A stretch of DNA of 64,000 nt from assembly GCA_948466345.1 (NCBI GenBank), contig CAOKAC010000001.1, positions 124,001 to 188,000 of the forward strand, read 5' to 3'. A model generated the notes under the pieces. The model searched no databases. It saw only the letters and a list, made by a program, of their open reading frames with translations, and was not told where the DNA came from. This DNA is from an uncultured Clostridia bacterium. GTDB lineage: Bacteria > Bacillota > Clostridia > Oscillospirales > CAG-272. Position numbers and translations under genes: made by a program. Within the stretch, counting starts at the first letter, position 1; each line of letters starts with the position of its first letter. Below are positions 51,001-61,128 of the stretch, piece by piece.

Positions 51001-51130
51001 CAAGCAGGATCGGTTTCGGGGAAATCCGATTAAAGAGAACCATATCAAACGTGCTTTGTATGAGATTCTGCAAAATGAGGAGCAGGTAGAAAAGGTTTAC
51101 AAAATCATTGTGGAACAAGAAGAATATTGA
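48041..51130 (+). CDS. hsdR: Type I restriction endonuclease subunit HsdR
   Basis: A 1029-residue translocase-nuclease. PD-(D/E)xK nuclease near residues 130-152 (RPDLVMYVNGIALGVLELKK), Walker A IWHTQGSGKSLTM near 292, DECH box near 407 (FVDECHRTQSGK), helicase motifs FIGFTGTPLL and later CRVNRLDGE, and a C-terminal helical domain. CAGGAG precedes ATG. 98 bp after hsdS. With M and S it forms a complete system. Confidence 0.94.
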   Translation: MAYIGDSERKTQNRVIDFFRDQLQYTYLGNLQSCENSNIIQDCLYANLIRREYTPVAAKKAIKLLERTATDLRDGLYAANKKVYALLKYGAKVRQKAGEPERTVYFIDFADPTQNDFAIAQEVTVTGGRTKRPDLVMYVNGIALGVLELKKSAVSVFDGIRQNLTNQNAHFIQNFFTTIQFCMAGNESEGLRYGTVLTPEQYYQEWKEDGYKDFADEQDSMDLIIRDSCGNIQERLFFGLSSLFYKARFLDLIYNFVIFDKGVKKVCRYNQYYAVKRAQNRLAKKRGGMIWHTQGSGKSLTMVWLSKWILANDPAARVLIITDRAELDEQVERTYKGVDETIVRAKNGNELIQRLNCWESRLLCSLIHKFGGKSRENPNLDYNAYISELYAALPDDFSAKGNIVVFVDECHRTQSGKLHKAMKAILPKAVFIGFTGTPLLKKDKKNSTAKFGGYIHTYKYNEGVEDGVILDLRYEARDIPQYLTSQKRIDLWFDAKTKGITPRAKARLRARWGNMQKVFSSRSRLEKIASDIILDFATKPRLMDGSGNAMLVAGSVYTACKFYEIFQSKGFFNCAIVSSYKPNLRDLFTDFGSAKEKKENVDKYQIYSKMLDGCSPEDFEAQVRRKFVEEPASMQLLIVVDKLLTGFDAPHCTYLYLDKTMHNHGLFQAICRVNRLDGESKDFGYIVDYKHLFGSLTDVIRRYTVGAFADYDEKDIDGLLKDQALASEIDFLKTLAALKYLCKGVARSKTQMDYIHFFCGEQGVNLQIDEAYAKIREQLYRLVGRLARSYAQVKPSLEKAGYTASQRKKLEKQVSFYLALRGEIGRASGDFIDLKMYEPGMRYLIDNYIAAQEAQIIGAFDDFNLLDFIVAWKEKLKGEQIVRKSAAITIESNIRRKVEELMGTNPAYFEKMSTVLEQLIVDRRRGVVAYKALMERYIALARDVAKPQESDRYPDEVRDSSAMRSLYDNCGEDAELSKRLHAAVLKTKQDRFRGNPIKENHIKRALYEILQNEEQVEKVYKIIVEQEEY

Positions 51131-51144
51131 GTGCTGCTTGTGGC

Positions 51145-51176
51145 TATGCTCTCTGGTGAGCGCATTTTTTATTTTT
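51145..51176 (+). terminator. Probable terminator after hsdR
   Basis: ATGCTC...GAGCGCAT hairpin followed by six T and more T-rich sequence. Confidence 0.55.
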
Positions 51177-51218
51177 CCTTTTGGCAGAAAGCTAAACTTT
51201 TATGGAATTTTTCGCTAT

Positions 51219-51250
51219 AAAAAACGGACTGCATATGCAGTCCGTTTTTT
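51219..51250. terminator. Terminator of rplJ-rplL
   Basis: AAAAAACGGACTGCAT and its complement, a 32-bp palindrome just past the rplL stop. Confidence 0.88.
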
Positions 51251-51264
51251 CGTATGAAGTAAAA

Positions 51265-51642
51265 TTACTTAATTTCAACTTCTGCGCCAGCCTCGGTGAG
51301 CTTAGCCTTAATCTGCTCAGCATCTTCCTTGCTTGCACCTTCTTTAACAGTCTTAGGAGCGCCCTCAACCATTTCTTTTGCTTCCTTCAGGCCGAGACCA
51401 GTGATCTCACGAATTACTTTGATAACGTCCAGCTTCTTCGCGCCAAAGCCCTTCAGAATAACGTCGAACTCGGACTTTTCTTCAGCAGCAGCTGCAGGAG
51501 CAGCACCGCCGACAGCAGCTACAGCAACAGGTGCTGCAGATACGCCAAATTCCTCTTCGATTGCCTTTACCAGATCGGACAGCTCCAAAATTGTGAGCGC
51601 TTTGATTTCTTCAAGAATAGCAGTTGTCTTTTCGGATGCCAT
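51265..51642 (-). CDS. rplL: Ribosomal protein bL12 (L7/L12)
   Basis: A 125-residue protein: N-terminal dimer domain ([20 protein letters not shown]), Ala/Gly hinge, C-terminal factor-binding domain ([20 protein letters not shown]). Multicopy stalk protein on L10. Confidence 0.97.
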   Translation of the reverse strand: MASEKTTAILEEIKALTILELSDLVKAIEEEFGVSAAPVAVAAVGGAAPAAAAEEKSEFDVILKGFGAKKLDVIKVIREITGLGLKEAKEMVEGAPKTVKEGASKEDAEQIKAKLTEAGAEVEIK

Positions 51643-51721
51643 TATTGTATACCTCCAAAATATTTTTTAAATTTAATTGCCGCCATGCGGCATACATTAC
51701 AGGGATCCAACAGGATCTAAA

Positions 51722-52279
51722 TTATTCAGCAGAGGCTTCTTCAGCAGCCTCTGCAGCTGGCGCCTCATCGGCAGCGGGAACTTCTTCTCCACTCTTGTCA
51801 ATTACTGCCTGCAGGGCAACAGCCAAGCCGGACAGAGGTCCTTGCAGAGAGCCAAGCATTCTGGCAATCAGAACTTCTCTCGGGGGAATATCCGCCAGTT
51901 CTTTTACAGTAGCCAGATCTACTACCGCGCCATCCAAAAATCCGCCGCGAAGCTCAAAGCTTTCCACTTTTTCTTCGTATTCCTTCAGGATTTTTGCCGG
52001 AGCGACCGGATCGTCATAGCTGATTGCAATGGCGTTCATGCCTTCCAAAAGGTCCTTGATCTCGCCAAGTCCTGCAATATCAGCAGCACGGCCGATCAGA
52101 GAGTTTTTGATTACGGCATATTCTACACCTGCATTGCGCAGCTTTGCACGCAGCTTCGTATCATCTTCTACGGTAATACCCTGGTACTTTACAAGTACAC
52201 CGGCAGCAGCGCGTCCCATCTTTTCAGAAAGCTCTGCTACGGCAGCCTTTTTCTGTTCAAGAATTTTCTCACTGGGCAT
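51722..52279 (-). CDS. rplJ: Ribosomal protein uL10
   Basis: A 185-residue protein: ILEQKKAAVAELSEKMGRAA, YAVIKNSLIGRAA, and C-terminal helix. An acidic Ala/Glu tail of about 20 residues follows (PAADEAPAAEAAEEASAE). AAAAGGAGG precedes ATG. Carries L12 dimers. Confidence 0.97.
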   Translation of the reverse strand: MPSEKILEQKKAAVAELSEKMGRAAAGVLVKYQGITVEDDTKLRAKLRNAGVEYAVIKNSLIGRAADIAGLGEIKDLLEGMNAIAISYDDPVAPAKILKEYEEKVESFELRGGFLDGAVVDLATVKELADIPPREVLIARMLGSLQGPLSGLAVALQAVIDKSGEEVPAADEAPAAEAAEEASAE

Positions 52280-52299
52280 TTTCCATACCTCCTTTTAAA

Positions 52300-52442
52300 A
52301 TTTGCCGCAGGCACAGACGCATCTTTTTAGCAAAAAGAAAACGTCTTTTTCGGCATGCCGAAAAAGACGATAATACCACTGTATTGCGTCTCCTCGGCAG
52401 GAAAGCTTGCGCTTTTACCGAAACCTGCTGTCTTTGGTGAAC
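52300..52442 (-). promoter_or_regulatory. Ribosomal protein L10 leader
   Basis: Between the rplJ promoter and gene. It has ACAGCAGG...CCTGCCGAGG pairing with an internal GCGCAAGC, as in the L10-leader motif bound by the L10-L12 complex. The 28-bp palindrome 52342-52369 with following TTTTCTTTTT can act as the attenuator. Confidence 0.7.
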
Positions 52443-52448
52443 AGGTGT

Positions 52449-52477
52449 AGTATAGCATATTTTTTCCTGCCTGTCAA
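52449..52477 (-). promoter_or_regulatory. rplJ promoter
   Basis: TTGACA (52477-52472), 17 bases, TATACT (52454-52449). Confidence 0.85.
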
Positions 52478-52576
52478 GATATTTTTTCATTTTTTTGCAG
52501 CTATCTCTCTCTTGCCGCCGGGGGCGCTTCATGGTACAATATTCTTATAGATGTGTATATTCCGCGGAGGTGACGT

Positions 52577-53917
52577 ATGAACGACTGTAAAATCGTGCTG
52601 CCAGAGTATGTAACAAGGCTGCTGGCACATTTGGATTCCAAAGGATGTACTGGTTATCTGGTAGGCGGATGCGTTCGAGACGCGCTGATGGGGCGACAGC
52701 CCCAGGATTATGATATCGCGGTGGCAGTCTCCCCCAAAGAACTGAAGTGTATTTTGGACGGGTATCGCACAGTGGAAACAGGCGCACGATTCGGAACCTT
52801 GACTGTGCTTGTCCAAAAGCATTCCGTAGAAATTACATCTTTTCGGCGGGATGGAGTATATACAGACAGCCGCCACCCGGACAAGATAGAATTTACAAAC
52901 AGCCTTATAGAAGACCTGGCCCGCCGGGATTTTACTGTTAACGCAATGGCCTATCGGCCGGATACCGAACTGATTGATCCTTTTCATGGGCGACAGGATC
53001 TGCAGCGCGGTGTACTGACCTGTGTTGGCGACCCAACTACCCGTTTTTCCGAAGACGCACTGCGCATTCTGCGCGCCATGCGGTTTTGTTCCGTGCTGGG
53101 CTTTACCGCCGATTCGAAACTTGCTGCAGCAGCCGACAAATGCAGTCCGCTGCTGCGTGAAATATCCGTGCAGAGGATTTATGCAGAATTGGTAAAATTT
53201 TTGTGCGGGAAGTACGTTGGGAGGGTAATGCGCCAGTTTGTGAAACCCCTATGTACTGTAATACCGCCGCTTGAAAAGGCGGTAGACTTCGACCAAAAAA
53301 ATCCTCACCATATTTATACGGTATATGATCACATCGCAGCAACTGTGGAAGCCTGCCCACCCCAGCCGCTGCTGCGGCTTACCATGCTATTGCATGATAT
53401 TGCAAAACCGTATGTGATGACGGAGGATGCAAATGGTGTGCGCCATTTTCGAGGCCATCAGGAACGCGGTGCACAGATGGCTAGGCAAGTTCTGACCGAC
53501 CTTGGATGCGACAGACGGACCATCGAAAAAGTATACCGTCTGATCCTTTGGCACGATCTACGGCCCGCTGCCGACCGGGTATCGATCCATCGATATCTGC
53601 TTCAAGTAGGATACGAAAATGCACTGCTGCTGACCCAAATTCGCCGGGCAGATTTATCCGCACAGGCGCCTGCCTATCACGACCAGTTTTCTCAAATCGA
53701 CGCGACTGAGAAAATGATCCGCCTGCTGTGGGAGGAAGGAGCGCCTGCAGATGTAAGCGGCCTTGCAGTAAACGGAGTAGATTTAATGGGTATAGGAATC
53801 CGGCCCGGACCACAAATTGGATGCCTTCTCACTTCTCTTTTAGAGGCGGTGGCAGACGGAGAAGTGACAAACGAGAAAAACGTACTGCTGCAAAAAGCTG
53901 TGATGCTGCAGACGTGA
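52577..53917 (+). CDS. cca: CCA-adding tRNA nucleotidyltransferase
   Basis: A 446-residue class II enzyme. YLVGGCVRDALMGRQPQDYD with the catalytic aspartates near 46-48, RRDFTVNAMAY, RILRAMRFC, and an HD-type domain (LLHDIAKPYVM) in the C-terminal half as in bacterial relatives. GGAGGTGACG precedes ATG. Confidence 0.9.
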   Translation: MNDCKIVLPEYVTRLLAHLDSKGCTGYLVGGCVRDALMGRQPQDYDIAVAVSPKELKCILDGYRTVETGARFGTLTVLVQKHSVEITSFRRDGVYTDSRHPDKIEFTNSLIEDLARRDFTVNAMAYRPDTELIDPFHGRQDLQRGVLTCVGDPTTRFSEDALRILRAMRFCSVLGFTADSKLAAAADKCSPLLREISVQRIYAELVKFLCGKYVGRVMRQFVKPLCTVIPPLEKAVDFDQKNPHHIYTVYDHIAATVEACPPQPLLRLTMLLHDIAKPYVMTEDANGVRHFRGHQERGAQMARQVLTDLGCDRRTIEKVYRLILWHDLRPAADRVSIHRYLLQVGYENALLLTQIRRADLSAQAPAYHDQFSQIDATEKMIRLLWEEGAPADVSGLAVNGVDLMGIGIRPGPQIGCLLTSLLEAVADGEVTNEKNVLLQKAVMLQT

Positions 53918-54044
53918 TCATAATAAACAAGGAAAAGTGAGGGGCGGCAGAAATTTTTATGGGATTTACAGTTGCCCCGCCGCGTTTTTTGTTGTATACT
54001 TAATAAGTTGAAGAAAAAAGCCATATGATCGAAAGGAACGCTGC

Positions 54045-55877
<1,833 letters not shown>

Positions 55878-55887
55878 AATTGCATGT

Positions 55888-55917
55888 AAAAAGAGTGGGA
55901 TCCTCCCACTCTTTTTT
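55888..55917. terminator. typA terminator
   Basis: AAAAAGAGTGGGA, loop TCC, TCCCACTCTTTTTT. Confidence 0.9.
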
Positions 55918-56088
55918 GTATTCTAGTCTGTCGTCGCAAAAGGCTGATTGTACTACCCTACCGTCAGATAATGCCGATGTCCCGTATTAGCGGCTTATTG
56001 TATCGCGAACAGTTCTTTACTTTGCTAATACTGTATGGTATACTTACATAAAAAACTGTTATTGTTACAATAGTAGAGGAGGACAGAT

Positions 56089-56821
56089 ATGCAGTTCCAA
56101 GATTTTTTCCCGATCCTTGTATTTTTTTCTTTGGCCGCTTTTTTGAGTTTTATCTACCCTCTATGCAAAGGATGGTTTGGAGAAAAGACAGTAGCTATCA
56201 TATTGTCTACCCTGCCCCAGAAGCAGTATCAGGTCATAAACAACGTAATGCTGCGTAAAAAAAGTGGAAAGACCACACAAATTGATCACGTAGTAATATC
56301 CCCATACGGAATTTTCGTTCTAGAAACCAAAAATTATAGAGGTTACATCACTGGCAGCGAACAGGGAGAAAAGTGGACTCAAAATAAAAAATATTCTATT
56401 TATAATCCATTAAAGCAAAATTACGGTCATATGAAAACGCTGGCCGAACTGCTGGAACTTCCGGAAGAAATATTTGTTCCCATCGTTGTTTTTTCCGTAG
56501 AAGCAAACGTGAAGGTACAGTCAAAAAAATCGTATATACGACACAACTGCGCAAAACAATTCGTTCCTATCAAGCCCCCACGCTGAGCGCCGATAAAATA
56601 AATACAATTGCCCATAAAATCAAAAATTCCAATATAGATTCTAAAAAAGCCAGGAAGAACCACGTTCAGGCGATTCATCAGGACATACTTGAACGGGAAC
56701 ATACGATAGCGAAAAAAATTTGTCCACGCTGCGGCGGTACGCTTGTGGAGAGACACGGGAAGTATGGTACATTTATGGGATGCAGCAGTTATCCTAAGTG
56801 TCGATTTACCGCAGACCCGTA
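56089..56821 (+). pseudogene. NERD-domain protein with zinc ribbon, single-base frameshift
   Basis: N-terminal membrane helix ([20 protein letters not shown]), NERD nuclease-like domain ([36 protein letters not shown]). At the A7 run 56523-56529 the frame is lost and stops at 56584. With one more A it reads [20 protein letters not shown] and ends in a topoisomerase-type zinc ribbon ICPRCGGTLVERHGKYGTFM...CSSYPKC to 56821. The ribbon is typical for this architecture. It overlaps the mutY 3' end by 16 bases. Real mutation or homopolymer error. Confidence 0.8.
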
Positions 56822-57852
56822 AGGGCATCCCCTAAAAACTTTCGAAAGGCCGTTGGCAGCGATATCTCTTCCTGCAGCGCCTGGGCTGTCACCCAATAAA
56901 AATCGCCGCCCGTTTGCGCACACAAAATCAAATAGCAATCCATATGCCATTCGATATGGGTAAATATATGCTTTTTGGAAGTTCTCCGGTCTATTTCTCC
57001 GCAGCATACTCCCTGCGCTTTTGCCCAGGCCGCGGCGCTGGCAGAATCCAAATGCCCTTCTGCATTTGGAAATTCCCACAGCCCCCCCAACAGTCCGTTT
57101 TCATTGCGCCGACGCAAGGCAATTCTGTCGCCGCAGCGTAAAAGAAATACCGTTTTATCTTCCTTCTTGCGAGGCTTCTTGGGTGGTATCACAGGAAAGG
57201 ACGCTTGCGTACCTGCCGAAAAGGCATCGCACAAATGCTGCAGAGGACACAGCGCACATTTTGGACAAGCTCCCGGGATGCATACAACTGCTCCCAGCTC
57301 CATCAGCGCCTGGGTAAAATCCCCGCAACGCCCTTGAGGATAGACATCTGCAAGCAGGCTTGCCACCTGCTTTTTTTCGGTGGTGCCGGACAGATCCGCG
57401 TCCCATTCCAGCAATCGGGAAATGACCCGCAGTACATTCCCGTCCACTGCCGGTACAGGCTGACCAAAAGAAATAGACGCCACTGCCCCCGCCGTGTATG
57501 GGCCCACACCAGGAAGCGCCAGAATTGCCTCGTAGCGGTCTGGAAACAGTCCTCCATGCTCCTGACAAATTACCTGGGCCGCTTTTTGCAGATTCCTAGC
57601 TCTAGAATAATATCCTAGGCCCTCCCAAAGTTTCATCAGCAGTTGTTCCGGCGCCGACGCAAGTGCCTCAATAGTAGGCAGTTGCTCCATAAAACGGAGA
57701 AAATACGGGATCACGGCTGCTACCCGTGTCTGCTGAAGCATGATTTCAGAAACCCAAACACGATACGGGTCGTGATTTTCCCGCCAAGGAAGACTGCGAG
57801 CATTTTTATCATACCACTCCAACAGCGGCTCCACAATATTAAAAAGCTGCAT
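56806..57852 (-). CDS. mutY: A/G-specific adenine glycosylase MutY
   Basis: A 348-residue DNA repair enzyme: VSEIMLQQTRVAAVIPYF with the catalytic Glu, HhH-Asp LPGVGPYTAGAVASI...AVDGNVLRV, a cysteine cluster CIPGACPKCALCPLQHLC for 4Fe-4S, and a C-terminal NUDIX-like 8-oxoG domain. Start 57852 follows GAAAGG. Confidence 0.93.
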   Translation of the reverse strand: MQLFNIVEPLLEWYDKNARSLPWRENHDPYRVWVSEIMLQQTRVAAVIPYFLRFMEQLPTIEALASAPEQLLMKLWEGLGYYSRARNLQKAAQVICQEHGGLFPDRYEAILALPGVGPYTAGAVASISFGQPVPAVDGNVLRVISRLLEWDADLSGTTEKKQVASLLADVYPQGRCGDFTQALMELGAVVCIPGACPKCALCPLQHLCDAFSAGTQASFPVIPPKKPRKKEDKTVFLLRCGDRIALRRRNENGLLGGLWEFPNAEGHLDSASAAAWAKAQGVCCGEIDRRTSKKHIFTHIEWHMDCYLILCAQTGGDFYWVTAQALQEEISLPTAFRKFLGDALTGLR

Positions 57853-58007
57853 AGAACTACCTTTCTCCATGGCCCGAAACCCGACAAATTAAAAAATCAA
57901 GCACAGCATATTCTCGTATTTTCATATGCATACGCCTCCTTATCTCGTTCATTCAGTATAGCATATCCCCCCCATTTATTGCAAGGCGCACTCGTATGAA
58001 AAATCTC

Positions 58008-58036
58008 TTGTAAAAAAACGCAGAACGTGATACGAT
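58008..58036 (+). promoter_or_regulatory. Promoter of the Cys-rich membrane peptide
   Basis: TTGTAA (58008-58013), 17 bases, TACGAT (58031-58036). Confidence 0.5.
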
Positions 58037-58075
58037 ACAAATATATGATATTTTGTGGTAAGAGGAGGGCGGCAT

Positions 58076-58261
58076 ATGCTGCGCTTTTGGACGGAAAATT
58101 GGGGAACGATTCTGGTGGGAGCTGCGGTTGCAGCAGCCATTGCAGGGGTTATTTTAAAAATGTATAAAGATAAAAAGCGGGGCAAAACGGGATGCGGATG
58201 TGGATGCAGCAATTGCCCGTCGGCGGGTGGCTGCTCCCATAAAACAGATAAGCATGCATAA
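58076..58261 (+). CDS. FeoB-associated Cys-rich membrane protein
   Basis: A 61-residue protein: one membrane helix (NWGTILVGAAVAAAIAGVIL) and a basic, Cys-rich tail (CGCGCSNCPSAGGCSHK). AGGAGG precedes ATG. The family usually lies beside feoB, but no feo gene is near, so it is solitary here. Confidence 0.8.
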   Translation: MLRFWTENWGTILVGAAVAAAIAGVILKMYKDKKRGKTGCGCGCSNCPSAGGCSHKTDKHA

Positions 58262-58279
58262 TGTTCCTTAGCGGTACAC

Positions 58280-58322
58280 AAAAGCCCTTGAGAGATGCAG
58301 TGGCATCTCTCAAGGGCTTTTT
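58280..58322. terminator. Bidirectional terminator
   Basis: AAAAGCCCTTGAGAGATGC, loop AGTG, complement with T-run; between convergent genes. Confidence 0.9.
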
Positions 58323-58332
58323 CAAATAGCGC

Positions 58333-59055
58333 TTAAATCTCTTCTATCACAAATTCCGCTTCCACGTTGGTCTTGCCGTTGCCGCGGACCGTGCGGAAAT
58401 AGTACGTACCCTCTCCGGCAGTACCCATATATACTTTGATAGCCTCCCCCAGCGGGGCTTCCGAAATATAGTTGATTTCCATTTTGATCACCCGCATTCT
58501 TTCCATAGCAGGCAAATACCCACACAATATATCTGGATACCTGGTGTTGTTGATATGGCGATTCATGTCGACATCCTGATACTCCACGCATCGCTCTCCA
58601 ACCAGAGACATACTGACCTCCTGGGGAATGCGGAACCGGGCAGGAAGATCCAGCTCCAACATTGCATCAGTGCTGTAATTGTTTTCAAAATCTGAAACAC
58701 GGCACAGCCGCTTGTTTTTCGTGTCCAGCAGTGCCCACACAGAGGTAGCCTCCGCCACAATTACACCGTCCTTTTTTATGCAATAACACCGGTTAAAAGA
58801 CGCCCCAAAGGATTCACAAGCCCAGCTTTGGGATTGAATTCTATCATGATTGTAAAGAGGATGATAGATGCTCATCCGTAGCCGGCTGAGTACAAAGGCC
58901 TTTCCCTGCTGAAACAGTTCGTCGTAGGAAGGCTTCTCTCCCTCCATTTGACAGTTGGCAGCATCCTGCATATATCGCATGAGTCCGGACACACTGACGA
59001 TACCGTTCATATCCGGGTCATGGCTGTTTATAATGTAATTCTCCGTCCAGCGCAT
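58333..59055 (-). CDS. Acyl-ACP thioesterase
   Basis: A 240-residue double hot-dog protein: SHDPDMNGIVSVSGLMRYMQ, SVWALLDTKNKRLCRVSDF, and DVDMNRHINNTRYPD with the Asn-His of the active site. Releases free fatty acid from acyl carrier protein; bacterial FatA/B-like. Monocistronic. Confidence 0.88.
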   Translation of the reverse strand: MRWTENYIINSHDPDMNGIVSVSGLMRYMQDAANCQMEGEKPSYDELFQQGKAFVLSRLRMSIYHPLYNHDRIQSQSWACESFGASFNRCYCIKKDGVIVAEATSVWALLDTKNKRLCRVSDFENNYSTDAMLELDLPARFRIPQEVSMSLVGERCVEYQDVDMNRHINNTRYPDILCGYLPAMERMRVIKMEINYISEAPLGEAIKVYMGTAGEGTYYFRTVRGNGKTNVEAEFVIEEI

Positions 59056-59167
59056 ATTCTCACCATTCCATAATTTTCTGTTTGTATTTTATACTACCTG
59101 GCGGCGGAAATCAAGGAAATAATGTAAATAAAATTCCTTTTTCTAACAAAAAAGATCGGGCATATTC

Positions 59168-59196
59168 TTGAATTGCTGTGCAATCTGTGCTATGAT
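59168..59196 (+). promoter_or_regulatory. fucI promoter
   Basis: TTGAAT (59168-59173), 17 bases, TATGAT (59191-59196). Confidence 0.6.
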
Positions 59197-59233
59197 GAGC
59201 ATAGTAAATTTTGATTTTGAAAGGAATAAAAAT

Positions 59234-61030
59234 ATGGCACTGAATAGACTGATCGGCGACTACCCTGTAATCGGCATTCGCCCTACGATTGACGGACGGC
59301 GGGGTGCATTAAAGGTTCGGGAATCTTTGGAAGATCAGACGATGAATATGGCAAAAAGCGCAGCAAAGCTCTTTCAGGAAAATCTCCGTTATTCTAACGG
59401 GGAACCGGTAAAGGTAATCATTGCAGATACAACCATCGGCCGGGTGGGAGAAGCCGCTGCATGCGCAGAAAAATTTCGCAAGGCTGGTGTGGATATTACA
59501 TTGACTGTAACACCGTGCTGGTGCTACGGTATGGAAACCATGGATATGGATCGTAGCACCATCAAAGCAGTTTGGGGCTTCAACGGCACAGAGCGCCCCG
59601 GAGCAGTATATCTTGCCTCCGTTTTGGCAACTCATGCGCAAAAAGGACTGCCGGCATTCGGTATTTATGGCCATGACGTGCAGGCTGCAGATGCTACCGA
59701 AATTCCCACAGACGTAAAAGAAAAACTTCTCCGGTTTGGCCGGGCAGCTATCGCCGTTGCCACCATGCGGGGCAAATCCTATCTGCAGATTGGTTCTATT
59801 TGTATGGGTATCGGCGGTTCCATCATCGATTCTTCCTTTATTGAAGAATATCTGGGCATGCGGGTAGAATCCGTGGACGAGGTGGAAATCATCCGCCGTA
59901 TGTCTGAAGGAATCTATGATGAGGCAGAATATCAAAAAGCGCTTGCCTGGACAAAGGAAAAGTGTAAAGAAGGCTTTGATAAAAACCCCGAAAACTTGCA
60001 GAAAACCAGAGAACAGAAAGACGCCGACTGGGAATTTGTTGTCAAAATGATGGTAATCATCAAGGATCTCATGTGCGGCAACGATAAGCTTCCGGCAGGC
60101 AGTGAAGAAGAAATGGTAGGGCATAACGCCATTGCAGCCGGATTCCAAGGACAGCGGCAGTGGACAGATTTTTATCCCAATGCCGATTTTGCCGAGGCAC
60201 TGCTCAACACTTCCTTTGACTGGAACGGAGAGAGAGAGCCCTATATTCTCGCAACGGAAAATGACGTGCTCAACGGACTGGGCATGCTGTTTATGAAGCT
60301 GCTCACCAACCGGGCCCAAATTTTTGCGGATGTTCGTACATACTGGAGTCCCGCAGCAGTGTTTGAAGCAACCGGATACCAAATTGAAGGCCGGGCTGCC
60401 GAGTCCTGCGGATTTATTCATCTCATTAACTCCGGCGCTGCTTGTCTGGATGCATGCGGCAAGGCGACAGATGCGGCCGGTAATCCTGTAATGAAGCCAT
60501 GGTATGAAGTGACCCCGGCAGATCAGGACGCTATTCTTGCTGCAACAACTTGGAATGCAGCGGACGTTGGATATTTCCGTGGAGGCGGATATTCCAGCCG
60601 CTTCTGTACCGAGGCGGAAATGCCGGTAACGATGATCCGTTTGAATCTGGTTCACGGACTTGGCCCCGTATTGCAGATTGCAGAGGGATGGACTGTACAG
60701 CTTCCGGAACAGGTGAACGATATTCTGTGGAAACGCACGGACTATACCTGGCCATGTACCTGGTTCGCCCCGCGGACTACCGGTAAGGGCGCATTTGCTA
60801 CTGCATATGATGTAATGAACAACTGGGGAGCCAATCACGGCGCTATCAGTTACGGCCATATCGGCGCAGACCTGATTACCATGTGCTCTATGCTGCGTAT
60901 TCCCGTTTCTATGCACAACGTACCGGAAGAAGATATTTTCCGTCCGGCTGCCTTTAATGCATTTGGTATGGATAAGGAAGGGCAGGACTACCGTGCATGC
61001 GCTGCATATGGCCCGATGTATAAAAAATAA
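59234..61030 (+). CDS. fucI: L-fucose isomerase
   Basis: A 598-residue manganese aldose-ketose isomerase. [20 protein letters not shown] near the start, [35 protein letters not shown] and the end [20 protein letters not shown] are family segments. ATG at 59234 follows GAAAGG. L-fucose (or D-arabinose) to the ketose; no fucK or aldolase adjacent, so it acts with genes elsewhere. Confidence 0.93.
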   Translation: MALNRLIGDYPVIGIRPTIDGRRGALKVRESLEDQTMNMAKSAAKLFQENLRYSNGEPVKVIIADTTIGRVGEAAACAEKFRKAGVDITLTVTPCWCYGMETMDMDRSTIKAVWGFNGTERPGAVYLASVLATHAQKGLPAFGIYGHDVQAADATEIPTDVKEKLLRFGRAAIAVATMRGKSYLQIGSICMGIGGSIIDSSFIEEYLGMRVESVDEVEIIRRMSEGIYDEAEYQKALAWTKEKCKEGFDKNPENLQKTREQKDADWEFVVKMMVIIKDLMCGNDKLPAGSEEEMVGHNAIAAGFQGQRQWTDFYPNADFAEALLNTSFDWNGEREPYILATENDVLNGLGMLFMKLLTNRAQIFADVRTYWSPAAVFEATGYQIEGRAAESCGFIHLINSGAACLDACGKATDAAGNPVMKPWYEVTPADQDAILAATTWNAADVGYFRGGGYSSRFCTEAEMPVTMIRLNLVHGLGPVLQIAEGWTVQLPEQVNDILWKRTDYTWPCTWFAPRTTGKGAFATAYDVMNNWGANHGAISYGHIGADLITMCSMLRIPVSMHNVPEEDIFRPAAFNAFGMDKEGQDYRACAAYGPMYKK

Positions 61031-61042
61031 ATATTATCTTTT

Positions 61043-61080
61043 AAAAACAGAGGGGCAAAGCCCCTCTGTTTTTTGTTTTT
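61043..61080 (+). terminator. fucI terminator
   Basis: AAAAACAGAGGGGC, loop AAA, GCCCCTCTGTTTTTT. Confidence 0.9.
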
Positions 61081-61128
61081 GTGAATGAAAAAACGATATT
61101 CCCTCTACCGCTGCAAAAGGCCTCGTGT

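Noticed and set aside
59309..60916. Long open frame opposite fucI (535 codons)
   Set aside because: Complement of a conserved gene; composition looks like antisense translation (Cys/His-rich, no motif).
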